Of a DNA stretch of 64,000 bases, positions 35,205-47,440 are shown in pieces. Source of the DNA: Mytilisepta virgata (lineage: Eukaryota > Mollusca > Bivalvia > Mytilida > Mytilidae); assembly GCA_028015205.1 (NCBI GenBank), contig JAPWFG010000026.1, forward strand, positions 868,001 through 932,000, given 5' to 3'. The notes under the pieces were generated by a model. That model searched no databases, was not told the origin of the DNA, and saw only the letters and a program-made list of their open reading frames with translations. Position 1 is the stretch's first letter, and each line of letters begins with the position of its first letter. Made by a program: the position numbers and the translations under genes.

Positions 35205-36836
35205 GTATTGGATTTTATAGGTCATATGTCCTGCCTCATTGTAGTCAGTGGGATGGATGTTAGAGCACTGTCTATCGGTATTTTATAGGTCATATGTCCT
35301 GCCTCATTGTAGCCCGTGGGATGGATGTTAGAACACTGTCTATCAGTATTTTATAAGTCATAAGCCATGCCTCATTGTAGTCAGTGGAATGGATGTTAAA
35401 GCACAGTCTATCAGTATTTTATAGGTCATATGTCATGCCTCATTGCAACCAGTGGGATGGATGTTAGAGCACTGTCTATCAGTATTTTATAAGTCATATG
35501 ACATGCCTCATTGCAACCAGTGGGATAGATGTTAGAGCACTGTCTATCAGTAAATTATAGGTCATATGTCATGCCTCATTGTAGCCAGTGGGATGGATGC
35601 TAGAGCACTGTCTATCAGTATTTAATAGGTTATATATCCTGCCTCATTGTAGTCAGTGGGATGGATGTTAGAGCACTGTCTATCAGTAATTTATAGGTCA
35701 TATGTCATGCCTCATTGTAGACAGGGGGATGGATGTTACAGCACAGTCTATCAGTATTTTATAAGTCATATGTCCTGCCTCATTGTAGCCAGTGGGATAG
35801 ATGTAAGAGCACGGTCTATCAGTATTGTATAGGTCATATATCCTGCCTCATTGTAGTCAGTGGGATGGATGTTAGAGCACTGTCTATCAGTATGTTATAG
35901 GTCATATGTCATGCCTCATTGTAGCCAGTGGGATAGATGTTAGAGCACTGTCTATCAGTATTTAATAGGTCACATGTCCTGTCTCATTGTAGTCAGTGGG
36001 ATGGATGTTAAAGCACTGTCTATCAGTATTGTATAGGTCATATGTCATGCCGCATTGTAGCCAGTGGGATAGATGTTAGAGCACTGTCTATCAGTATTGT
36101 ATAGGTCATATGTCATGCCTCATTGTAGTCAATGGGATGGATGTTAGAGCACTGTCTAACAGTATTTAATAGGTCATATGTCCTGCTTCATTGTAGTCAG
36201 TGGGATGGATGTTAAAGCACTGTCTATCAGTATTGTATAGGTCATATGTCATGCCTCATTGTAGCCAGTGGGATAGATGTTAGAGCACTGTCTATCAGTA
36301 ATTTATAGGTCATATGTCATGCCTCATTGTAGACAGGGGGATGGATGTTACAGCACAGTCTATCAGTATTTTATAAGTCATATATCCTGCCTCATTGTAG
36401 CCAGTGGGATAGATGTTAGAGCACGGTCTATCAGTATTGTATAGGTCATATATCCTGCCTCATTGTAGTCAGTGGGATGGATGTTAGAGCACTGTCTATC
36501 AGTATGTTATAGGTCATATGTCATGCCTCATTGTAACCAGTGGGATAGATGTTAGAACACTGTCTATCAGTAATTTATAGGTCATATGTCATGCCTCATT
36601 GTAGCCAGTGGGATGGATGTTAGAGCACTGTCTATCAGTATTTTATAGGTCATATATCCTGCCTCATTGTAGTCAGTGGGATGGATGTTAAAGCACCGTC
36701 TATCAGTATTGTATAGGTCATATGTCATGCCTCATTGTAGTCAGTGGGATAGATGTTAGAGCACTGTCTATCAGTAATTTATAAGTCACATGTCATGCCT
36801 CATTGTAGCCAATGGGATGGATGTTAGAGCATAGAT
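35205..36836. repeat. Satellite array, 24 copies of a 68-bp unit with higher-order structure
   Basis: The unit holds the words ttttataggtcatatgtc, tgcctcattgtagtcagtgg and gatgttagagcactgtctat in sequence; I count 24 occurrences of the CTCATT-type core. Marker variants recur nine units apart: gtagacaggggg is at 35719 and 36331, exactly 612 bp (9 x 68) apart, and the next units share gcacggtc and then agtatgttatag. This shows that a nine-unit block was duplicated. The array is only in unit B. In C the flanking words 'taagtattggat' run straight into 'ataccccgagg' near 59990. Confidence 0.93.
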
Positions 36837-37759
36837 AAAGTTATTTATATGAATTCGCCATACCTCATTGGCATATATGTAATGTTATGTTATATATCTG
36901 TATTGCTACAAATGTTATGTTTGACCATTAAATGTATTTGTTATGAATGAAAGTATTATGTAATTCTTACTCTTTTACTGTTGACTTTGTGGATATCCAT
37001 TCGGATCTGAACTATCATGCATATGTAACCTATTGAGATCTATTAAAAAATTTATGACTTTTCATGGTGTAACTTTAATTTTTTATTAGATTCATTTTTC
37101 AATTATTTCAGTCAGAAAGTAGTGTGCAAATTGATTTAAAAAACTTGTAAATATAACTAAGGAGAAGCAAAAACAAACAAATTGTTAAACAGACAAACCA
37201 GGAAACAAAAGAAACACAAAGGAAACAAAATACCACATGAACTCTTGCAAAAAATGAGTAAACTCAGGTGCTCTGGAAGGGTAAGCTATGCTTTTATCAA
37301 CCAATATCTACTATGAGCTTGTTAACTGTCAGCGTTCTAAGTTTATAGCACAATTTATAATGAGTTCAATTTTTCCTATTTTTTGTTTTAGTGCTTGGCG
37401 GCTTATTGAATTGATTTTTAATGTTTTTCTTTATATTAATTTCGACACTGACCCAGGATTTAGGGGAAGGGTTGTGTACTCACAAACGTGTTTAACCCCA
37501 TATCGTTCTATACGTGCCTGTCCCAAGCCAGGACCCTGTATTTTCAATGGTTTTGTTGGGTATCCTTATTGTTTTTTTTTGTTGTTGTTTGTTTCTATGT
37601 GAATTACCTTGTTTATTTTGGGATATAGTGCTTGCTATGTGTGTTGGCCAGCTCAATGTTGAAGGCCGGATGGCGACTCCTACATGATACAGTTTTTGCC
37701 ATGATATTCTTTTAAATCGGGATGATGCTCATTGATGTATACCCCATATCCTTCCTTTT
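36837..37759. other. Unit-B insertion, includes a diverged retroelement tail
   Basis: 37150-37285 (ctaaggagaagcaaaaac ... ctcaggtgctctggaagg) is a diverged relative of the retroelement 3' end at 134-339. 37290-37759 is unassigned; an open frame of 104 codons (37288-37602) has no recognised domain. Confidence 0.5.
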
Positions 37760-38490
37760 TAAGCAGGTTTTTCTATGGAAAAATCTGGTTATTGAATTGG
37801 TGAAGACGGGCGGGCCGCTGCCAATCGTGTCGGGCCTATAACTTTCTTGTCTTAAGACCTAGACATTAGATCTATGGTATGTGGATATGTCACCTCAAGA
37901 CGATGTGTCATGTTTCAAAAATGTTGAAGTATGACCTTGATCCTTGACCTTAGGGTGAATAAATATGTCATTTTAGATCATCTTTGTGTCCGGCCTGTAA
38001 CGTTTGTGTCTCAAGACCTAGGCCTTGGATATTTGGTGTGTAGGTAGGTTATCTCAAGATGATGTGCCGCGTACCAAGAATATTGACCTTGACCGTTGAC
38101 TTCAAGGTCAATAAATAGGTCATTTTTGTAACTTTTTTGTCTAAAGACCTAGGCCTTGGATCTTTGGTGTGTAGGTAGGTTACCTCGAGACGATGTTTCA
38201 CATTCCAAGGATATTGACCTTGACCCTTGACCTCAATGTGAATAAATTGGTCATTTTTGTAACTTTTTTGCCTGAAGACCTAGGCCTTGGATATTTGTTG
38301 TGTACCTAGGTTTCCTCAAGATGATGTGTTGCATCTTTTTTTTACTTTCAAAATAAATATATTCTAATATTTAGGCACTATGTTCATATAGATATTGCTA
38401 TAAGCAGTTTGTTGGAGAAAAGTTACTCAGTAAAAATGAAATAGAAGGAAAACCCGGTTTGCTGTCACTCAGACAGCTCTCTTGTTTCAT
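37760..38490. mobile_element. Repeat element with internal 131-bp tandem units
   Basis: Begins near ttccttcctttttaagcagg with a hairpin (ggtttttctatggaaaaatc) and ends aaacccggtttgctgtc, then actcagacagctctcttg, a second hairpin. Four units starting 'aactttttt-gtct-aagacctagg' lie at about 37840, 37999, 38130 and 38261 (last two spacings 131 bp). Each ends in 'ttgaccttgacccttgacct' (cut) and aataaat-ggtcattttt. I know similar sequences as a dispersed bivalve repeat; it is non-coding. Confidence 0.65.
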
Positions 38491-39554
38491 ATTTATATAC
38501 TGTGTTGAAGCGCAAATAATTCACAGCTACCAGAGTACTGGTTTGATATTTTTCCTGATATTTTCATAAATTCGTCTAGAAAATATTTGGACATCATTCA
38601 AACAATATCTGAAAATCCCATTACCAACTCCCCCACGGTAATAAGTAGTGCAAGCCATTAATAATCGGATTTACAGGGATACCCTTATAATAATAAACGT
38701 TTTACTCAACATCAAAGAAGTTAAAAGTTAAAAAGATGAAACCTTTATTTATTTCTATAACGTATCCCGTATACCGCGATATGTTAAAGGTCCGTACTTC
38801 ATTTTTTTTTATTCTTCAAATCGGAATACGATTTTGTATATTATATAAAATAACGAAATAAATCGTTTCGGTTAATTTCCGTAAAATTACGGAATCGCAC
38901 GATTTTTAATCACTCGTTGTAGCGGTGGAAATAAGCATCAACCACCCCCCCCCCTTCCACCCCCAAGGCGTTGTCATGACAGGGGTATATCCTATTTACA
39001 TCATGATACTCTGAAATGTGCATACGATAGGTTTTTATAATTTATGAGGGGGTTCTTTCAGCAATTTCACCTTGTGCAAAGATAACCTATGATTGATTGA
39101 TTGATTAAATATTTTTTAACGCCGAGCTGGCGATATTGCAGCCAATATCACGATGAGAACTAATTTGATGATTAACTATGATAAATGCAGGATATCTGGT
39201 TATATTTATTGGCATCATGATGTAATAAAGGTTCTGTGTTCCTGTAAATGAGTCTATAACAAAAATTTCCAAAAATTATGTTTATATTTCATTTTAAAAA
39301 TTTATTCATGTTGTATCTACAACCCTTAAATCTTCAAACATTTTCGCTCATTAGAACCTCTGCTATCTTTATCATATCTTCCCTTGTCGCCTCAAATGCC
39401 TTTTCCTTAATTAGCAACTGGTAATTAAGTCATTTTTAATGTTAAAAGACAAACAAAAAGGATCTTTACATAAAAGCCGTTGTAAAATGATATACCAGAG
39501 ATCAGTTTTGAAAAAAGAACTGTAAAACTATATATCCTTTTGTATTACTTGTAG
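38491..39554 (+). other. End of unit B insertion and proximal upstream region of the pseudogene
   Basis: 38978 on matches unit C 60010 on (tatatcctatttaca ... ttatggcatcatgatgtaata), with a C run at 38945-38953 at the junction. 39075-39165 (gattgattgattgatta, then 'acgccgagctggcgatattgc') is a small extra insertion that C lacks. 39300-39554 is the conserved proximal region ending in tattacttgtag, as in A and C. Confidence 0.55.
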
Positions 39555-39561
39555 GTAAATT

Positions 39562-41295
39562 ATGGCGACATCTCGTGATTGCGTTTGTGGTGTCTGTGAA
39601 TATAAAAAAAATCTCAAAACCTTCAGAGTACTGGTGTTCTCAATGTGATGAAGGATTGTGCTCTTCTTGCGAGGACCATCATGGATCATCTCGCGCATCC
39701 AGGAACCACGACGTTAAACCGCTTGAAAACTATAAAAAGTTACCGCCTGCTGTCGCCAAAATAACCAATCACTGTGAAGAACACGATTCAAAATACCAGA
39801 ACTACTGTCTACGGCACGACAAACTGTGCTGTCCAGTTTGCATTTCATCAACACACAAGGAATGCAAAGATATACAAGCTATCGAAGAAATAATTAAAAC
39901 CGCAAAAATGACGTCACTACTTGAAAATATGGAGGAGAGTTTGAAATGTATAAAGGCAAACATAAGTAGTGTAATTAGAGACCGTACCGATAACTTGACC
40001 TTCATCAAAGAACAACGCAAAAAGTATCAGCACGAAATTAAACAAATGCGAAAAAGAGTTATGTCCCATTTTGATGCCCTAGAACAGCATATGTTACAGG
40101 AACACAGTCACGCAGAACATAAATCGAAAACTGTGATCGAAACCATAATCACACAACTCGCAGAGAAATCGAAGACAATTGAAGACTTAAGTAATGATAT
40201 TGCAGCAATTAAGCAGTTCGCATCACCTTCTCAGACTTTTATTGGCAGTAAAATCATTGAGGAGAAAGTCAACAAAGAGAATCAGTATATGTCACTATCA
40301 GAAAATAAAAGTCTTCATCAAATCGAACTGAAAATCATCATTGACGACAAGATATCCGGTGCGATGTCTTCTATATTACGTTTTGGTACGGTAACTACAC
40401 AAACATCTCCTCCATCTCTGATCATTAAAACAGGAAAAGAAAAACAAGCCCAATGTCTGCTGTACCAATCCGGTCTCCAACATCAATCGAAGACATAAAA
40501 GTAGCTATTAAATCTAAAGAAAAATTTTTGGAAGGAGAGTCATTACATGTACGTGGCTGTAACTTTTTATCAGACGGAAGAATAATATTCGCTGACGATA
40601 AAAATAAAACACTTTATATACTGAAGGGAAGCGGTGTCTTGTCAAAAGAAATATCTTGTCAATTCATCGACTTAAATGGCGTCACTGTAATAGATGACAA
40701 AACTGTTGCTGTAGCAGGATACAATAGACTTGGAAGACATGGTGAAATCAAAATCATTAATATCAAAACAGAGAAGAGTGTCAAGGAAATTAACACCAGC
40801 GGTTCAACTGAAGGTATTATATATGACAAGGGATCCTTATGGTGCTGTGTTAAAGGAAAGGGAATTCTAAGAATTCAGTTACAGACTGACAATATAACTA
40901 CTGTAGTTAAACAAGGTCAATGGCCTGGTTGGTCTTACATAACATTATACGGTGACAATATATATCAAACTGACTCAGGCAGCCACACCGTGACATGTTA
41001 CAATAGGAAAGGAGAGAAGTTGTGGGTGTTTAAGGATACGTCAGTTATGTCCTGTCCACTAGGTATAACTGTAGATAGCAGTGGTAAAGTGTACATTGCA
41101 TCCCACAGTTATCACAGTGTCGTCGTACTGTCACCTGATGGAAAGAAGAATAGACAACTAATTTGTTGGAAAGATGGATTGTGGAGTCCATGGGCGATCA
41201 ATATTGATATGAATAACAGAAAACTGTTAATTGCAAATTTCCAGAGTGATTGGTTTTTTACAATATATCTTGAAAATGCTTGTCTATATACATGA
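39562..41295 (+). pseudogene. B-box/NHL-like gene, unit B copy, three frameshifts
   Basis: The ATG at 39562 aligns with the start of the intact copies. Three indels follow. An eighth A in the run at 39604-39611 (seven in A and C) shifts the frame and gives a TGA within about 30 codons. A 4-bp deletion near 40453 returns the reading to the original frame. One base is lost near 41256 (ggtttttt instead of ggtttttata), which removes the usual LYNIS end and adds about ten foreign residues to a TGA at 41293-41295. Between the first two shifts the B-boxes and coiled coil are still open in the +1 frame (to 40498), and the propeller is open after the second (from 40453). Both conserve nearly all residues, so the decay is recent or the copy was recently converted by a neighbour. 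The +1 frame lacks an ATG at its start. Assembly error in homopolymers cannot be excluded for the first and third indels. Confidence 0.85.
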
Positions 41296-42896
41296 TATAC
41301 ATAAATTTAAAAATTTTCATCACTGATAACAAGTACTATTAGAATCTAAAGGAAAGATTTCTCAATACAAGAAGTTAAAATAGTTGTTAATGCTTTTTAA
41401 TTAGATTTCTTTTAATTGAATTTTTTTTATACCAATTTCGATGCACAAGATGTGCACATTTTGTTTATTTACGACTCTTCAATACTACTCAAGGCCTAAA
41501 AAGGTTGAGCCGCAAATTACAAAGACCGGAAGTGTTGAACCCAAAATAATCTAAAGACAGAGCTGTGCTCATGAGAGATGTTCTTTATTTTTGTAACAGT
41601 AAATTTTTAAGTATCAATTTCGAGCTATTATCGAAATAATAGCAACTGAGATGGGGATATCCTCGGGGACTTGGAGTCCACCTACAGTGGCATCGACTCA
41701 GTGGTGCCCGGTAAAAACAATAATATTATTACCAATTTTGATGCACAAAATGTGCACATTTCGTCGATTTACGACTCAGCAGTTGTGCTCAAGACCTAAA
41801 ATGTAGAAAACGAAAACAAAAATCTAAAAGGTTGAAGAGCAATTAAAAAAAAATTCCAAATGACCGGAAGTGGTGAAGCCAAAACCATCTAAAGACAGAC
41901 CTGAGCACGAGAAAAATACACAAATTTTACAATTTTGTAACAGCAAATTTTAAGTATCAATTTGCAAGATACGTTTTCCTTTTTCCAGACTTGAAGTACG
42001 TTTTACCGAACTGAGTATACAGTATAAAATTCCAAGTTTGACTGACCCATTATTCAAAAGGGTACTCGGGTTAATACATGTACATGTAACTATGGAAGGC
42101 GAAGTTGCCAAATTTACAATCTATTAATATTATCAATTTGGTATTAGTTTTCCAATGTAAAATGCTATATTTGTAGAAAGTATGAAGGAGCGAAATATTT
42201 CGGTACGTCAATAACCACTGGGGGAAAGCTGTGGTTCGTAACTTAAGTTACTCACAGCCCACATAATTTTGAACCAATTTCGGTGAAAACAAAAAATGCA
42301 CAGAACAGAACTTTGGCATGGTCTCTTAATTGCTGTCACAGTAATTGACTTTTTTACATTTTGATAGATAAAGATAATTCGATTTTCTACCTTAGAAAAC
42401 ATCAAGCTGCTATTACCGAATTATACAGTATTCAGTTTTAGAATTGTGCGATGATGTTCGTAACTTAAAACTCATATCTATGCAGTTTAAATTTACGCGC
42501 ATCAACGTCCTATATATATTTCGTAAGTCAAGGCGAAGTAATTGAACTCCATCTAGTGTTCATTTGTTTACCGTTTCAAGGGTAACAAGCCCCTTTTCAT
42601 TGTATTACGTCCCCGACTGATTATCTGACGTCGTAGTCGTTATGACGGTGACCCCGGAAGTAGAAATAATGGTGTGTTCAGACGTAGTTATTGCGCAACG
42701 CAAACGTTTGCGAAACGTTTCAAAACGCATTGTGCGTTTCCACGTCTCTTCATTATCAAAACGTTTCTAAAAATTTTTAGCTAATATTCATTCGAAAAGC
42801 ATTATTTAGTCGTGTAAGCGCATATTAGACTAATTCGTTCAGAATCACATGTATGTGTTGTTATTTTTACACTAAATATTATGCAGGTAATTTGTT
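41296..42896. other. Downstream repeats of unit B and the B/C junction
   Basis: 41440-41960 holds two diverged copies of a dispersed repeat of about 300 bp. Each has 'atgcacaa-atgtgcacatttcgt', 'tttacgactc', 'ccggaagtg', 'atctaaagacag' and then 'cggggacttggagtccacc'. 42105-42530 matches A 22460-22870. 42541-42896 occurs once in the window and has several acgtttgcg/aaacgttt words. Unit C starts at 42897. Confidence 0.6.
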
Positions 42897-45800
42897 TAGT
42901 TTAAATGTTAGGTATTTTTATAAAGTTCCATGGTATTACCACGCCTTAAGTTACATTTTTCACACTTAGATCACCGATACATTGTTATAACTTTACTAAA
43001 CATGTCAACTTCTTAGACATGTTAGAACTTGGTAAATAACGCAAATGTATATGTGACGTCAAGTTGCGCATCTAACATGTCTAACGTCATTTCTACTTTG
43101 ACGTAGAAATAAAAAAATTCTAGGAAATGTAGATGGTCTTTATTGTCCTTTTAAAAAAATACTGTTACCTGTTTGCAATTTCGTTGTTCTCACGAATTCG
43201 CTTGCTCTGGTAGCATTAATTCGCACCGCTTCGGTATTTTTCGGTATTTGAATATTGAGAATCAAATTAAATCGATTGAAATTGTGCGTATAATCACCAT
43301 ACAGACTGACCAAGGTTAGCTTAATTTTATGATCTCATGACATGGTTCATTGATCATGTACATTTTTTTTTTTCATTTTTGGTTAACAATTGGGCCACAC
43401 AAAATTGATTTTATGGTAAATATAGGTGCAAGCGAGCAAAAAGTAAAAAAAATTCTTGCGGACTAGTTTTTTTTTAAGCGAAGACCAATCTTAATTGTGA
43501 CACAATTTTTAACTAAAGTATTCCAAAAAATGGAAGACAATCAAATTTTTAACAAAAATTTAGGAGCGGGCGAAAAAAAAATTCATTTAATTTGTTGAAA
43601 AAAAGAAGAATAAGAGGCGAATTTTGATCATTTACTTCTAGATGAAGGGGCAAAAAAAATCAACTTGGTTTTGGTCTAATTTGTAAGGGATTTATCGGCG
43701 AATATTTCAGTCAAAATAAGACATTATCCGCTCCCACTGTTTGAAAAATGTTTTCAGGCGTCAGTTATCCTTACGGATCTTTACCAAGACGTTTTTGGTT
43801 AAATTTTGTGATAACGAGAATACCCTCTAAATCTAATGCACTTTGAAATAAAAAATGGTGTTTTCAAATTATGTGGAGTTGGTCCACTTGACGCACTTTG
43901 ATTTTTTTTCTAAATTTTGTTTAGCTTGACCATAGTTTAACGCACTTTGAATTTAGAAAATATAAGTAAGAAATAGTAACTCGACACATTATATCAAAGA
44001 TATGTATTTCTTACATCTACATTCCATATAGCAGAGTGGAAAAAAGAAAAGTGTTTTAAACGTAAGAAACTTTTGAATGCTTAATATTTAACGGGACCAT
44101 AAGGATACAGTGGCAATACATCCATCGACAACATGAAAATCAAACACCGTCATTCAACACATAATAGATATAATCTGCAACTCCTTAAAGAAAGTAAAGA
44201 AATATAAATAAATTAATAAAATGGTAACTAAATAATTAAATAAAAATAAAAAATAAATAATAAGAACATGAAAATGAAACTAGAACTGTGAAGGACCTCA
44301 CTAATTGTACCCCTTCCCCCATAACCACCCCCCACCCTACTGTTAATTTACAAAAAACTCATATCAAATCTGTGTTATAAAATTTTGAAGCCTTATTTAA
44401 CAAAGCTATGAGGAGCTAATTGATGAATGAAATCCTTATTAAGTGCATATCTAATAAAAGACTAAAGTATTGGACCATAACAGAATTTCTAAGTCCAAAA
44501 GAGTATAAATATGGAAAAAATTATTGGACCAGGACATACTTCTCATGCGCACATCTACATACTAGGATCTAACAGTGTGCAAAGTTTCTTTAACCTCTGA
44601 TAAGGCTGCGGGTACAAAAAAATTGGGGGATAAACAGAATTTCTAAGTCCAAAAGGGTATAAAAATATGGAAAAAAGTATTGGACCAGGACATATTTCGC
44701 ATGCGCACATCTACGTAGTAGGATCTAACAGTATGCAACGTTTAATTTACCACTGATAAGGCATGTTTGAGAAACTGCGGGTACAAAAAGATTCAGGACA
44801 GACAGACAGACAGGCGGACAGGCTGATTCCTATATACCCCTCAAACTATGTTTGCGGAGGTTATAAAAATGTATATCATATGAAAGGAAAAGATTTGTTG
44901 TTCGTCCTGTAATTATTATCTGCAATACATAAACGTTATCGAAAGTCGGATGCATGACATTGCTGAAAAAAAAATCCCCAAAATTAGTACCTTGATGTTA
45001 TCTTCAGCAGCAGATACCATGAAATCGAGCATGGGGACCCCCAAATATTTTTATATCATCAGAAAGCTCGTGGATGAGGCAATATAATATTAGTTTTTTC
45101 ACGAATCTGTAGGATTAACATCGATGGTTTTTATAGACTTTTCGAGCAAAATTTTCCAAAATTTGACGTTTTCCCAATATATCCTATGTTAAAAGTTAAT
45201 TTCAGAACGCTTTTTCAAAGGGTTATAGCAAACCAATAAGCACGGGTACCCCCCTTTTTTATTTCATATTCCAATGTATGTCGATTAGCTTTACATACTG
45301 ACAAAAAATTAGAAAACTGTGAATACGTTCAATTACTTCGCATTGACCCTAAAAGTATAATACCCTCTAAAATAGGAATTCAGTAATGTTTCATCAATCA
45401 AAAAGAATGAAAAGTGGATTTATGTCAGCTGGAGCATTCAGGGAACCTTTATTCTGTGCAGTTGTTGTTTTCACCAACAATCAAAATTGTGTTGGTTGTG
45501 CGTAACCACAGCTTTTCACCAGTGAATAACGAAAGAACGGTTTTTAAAGAATTTGCATACTTATAAATAATGGAATGTAGAGGCGTTTATATGCCTCAGC
45601 AAATACAAATATATAAGCACTTTTTTTATCGAAGTGTATAATATCAATATTTCCTAAATTCAGACTTTCATATAAAGAAGCAACCTTTCAAGAAAGTGAC
45701 TGGATCCTGAAGTTTTTCCCTGTGCGTATTTTTCTAAAACGTTCATTAATTTTAAAATTAATTTTGTTATGGAAGAAAAATTGCAAAATGTAGCATGACT

Positions 45801-46309
45801 TTAATTCGTCTCAATTTTTTTAATGACTGTTTATATTAATGCAATCAAGCAAAATGTTGATTCAAATAAAAATGATATACAATTCAAAAAATTCTAAAAG
45901 ACATAGCAAAATGCAGTTGGTATTCGCTACTTGTATAAATGAATTTGTCTCCTCTAATTAATTTGAATTCAACTGATAATCTTCCTAAAACATTTTTTTC
46001 GAACTACTGATTCAGCAGTGTTTTATAATCTCTATTCACATTCATAGACATACCTTCTAGATACCTCTTTAACACTATAATAAGGTATAATTGTGCAATG
46101 CCGTCCAATCGTTATTTAAAGATTTAAAAATAAAGGCCAAACATCTACTAGTTTGAAATTGGAACTCACGAAATACAATGAAAGTTAAAAAGGGGGCAAC
46201 GTATAAAAAAACGAATAAGGAATGAATAAGCAGCGAATAAGTAACAGGGTATCAGCCGAGCGCAAAAACTAGTACATATGCTTTATAAGGGTTATTTCAA
46301 CTCTATCCC
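42897..46309. other. Left arm of unit C, non-coding
   Basis: Collinear with 1-3780 of A without the 206-bp retroelement fragment. It includes the two-unit version of the 155-bp tandem element at 44305-44870. No gene is seen. Confidence 0.65.
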
Positions 46310-46620
46310 CAACTACTCCATAGCCGCTCAAAGGAATTTGATGAAACTTTTTCTGTGCATTAACCTTAATGCACAGGTGTGCATATATATTTCCCTTTTA
46401 GAAAATTTTTAAAAAAAACTTGTAAAAATTGACATTTTTGAAAAAAAGGGGGGTCAAACTTCTATCCTCAACTACTCCATAACCGCTTAAAGGAATTTGA
46501 TGACACTTCCTCTGTGCATTATCCTTAATGCAAAGGTGTGCATATAAAATTCCTTTTTAGAAAATTTTAATATCTTTTGTAAAAATTGACGTCCGCAGTC
46601 GACATATGTCTTCCTTGGAA
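46310..46620. repeat. Tandem pair of a 150-bp sequence, unit C only
   Basis: 'caactactccata-ccgct' followed by aaaggaatttgatga and ctgtgcattaaccttaatg occurs at 46319 and again at 46467. The two copies are separated by a ggggggtcaaac stretch. Its origin is unknown. Confidence 0.7.
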
Positions 46621-46629
46621 GACTCACAC

Positions 46630-47440
46630 ATTTTATTTTTCTATAGGATTCTATGTTAAACTAATTTCAGCTGTGACAGTCATCTTGGTTAACAGTCCAG
46701 GTCAACGGATACATTTCTGAAAGAGAACCAACTAAGGACCAATCCTTGTTCCAATTGGCTAAATGGTTTCAGAAAAGAAGATATTTAAATGAATTTTCCT
46801 ATAGGGTCCAATATTTAACTAAGTTCGGTACGGCAGCCATCTTGTTTGACAATCCGGGTGATAGGACACATTTCTGAAAGAGGATCTCCTAAGGACCAAT
46901 GCTGCCAAGTCTGGCTCCAATATGTCAAGTGACGGCTATCTTGGTTAACAGTCTGGGTTATTGGATATATTTCTGAAAGAGAACCTCCTAAGAACCATTG
47001 AACCATTACTGCCAACTTTGGATCCAACTGGCCTTGTAGTTTCATATAAGAAGATTTTTTAAATTCCCCCCCCCCTTTTTCTTTTTTTAGTAACAGCAGC
47101 AATGTCGGTAGGAAGTCGGGAATGCCGGACATAGTTTTGGAAGGGGGCCACCCAAGGACCATTTCACCAAAGTTTGGTCTCAATTGGCCCAGTGGTTTGA
47201 GAGGAAAAGATCTATAAAGTAAGGTTTACGCTGGAGGCCGTCTTTAAAGAGCAATAACTGCTATAATTGGTCAATCAATGATTTTGGTCATGTTAACTTA
47301 TTTGTAGATCTTACTTTGTTGAACATTTTTGCTGTTTACAATTTGTCTTTATCTATAATAATATTCAAGATAATAACCTAAAACTGCAAAATTTCCTTAA
47401 AATTAACAATTCAGGGGAAATAACCCAACAAAAGGTTGAA
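46630..47440 (+). mobile_element. Partial member of the CTAGAGGCTC family
   Basis: Contains two to three 166-bp type units and the right segment 'ggtttacgctggaggccgtc', joined to shared arm sequence. It lacks the palindromic left end, which is replaced by 46310-46620. The 122-codon minus-strand frame is repeat sequence. Confidence 0.6.

Larger units (their letters stand above)
22920..42540. repeat. Tandem segmental duplication, unit B
   Basis: Opens with sequence equal to 2798 onward of unit A, so its left end is truncated. 26230-30300 is unrelated to A or C and replaces the part corresponding to 48260-52820. 30300-35204 and 38978-41400 are collinear with C (52825-59990, 60010-62400), and 42105-42530 matches 63905-64000. 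35205-38977 is inserted. Its B-box gene is a pseudogene. The distance from ATG to ATG is 18.9 kb from A and 21.0 kb to C. Confidence 0.87.

Noticed and set aside
35205..36836. CRISPR-like array
   Set aside because: The whole 68-bp unit repeats without unique spacers, and the host is a eukaryote.
37288..37602. 104-codon frame in the unit B insertion
   Set aside because: It follows a retroelement tail and has a low-complexity end and no recognised domain.
39575..40498. 307-residue B-box protein starting at 39575 as an independent gene
   Set aside because: It would need a GTG start and exists only because of the extra A at 39604-39611; it is the shifted part of the pseudogene.
46815..47183. 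122-codon minus-strand frame
   Set aside because: Built from 166-bp repeat units.
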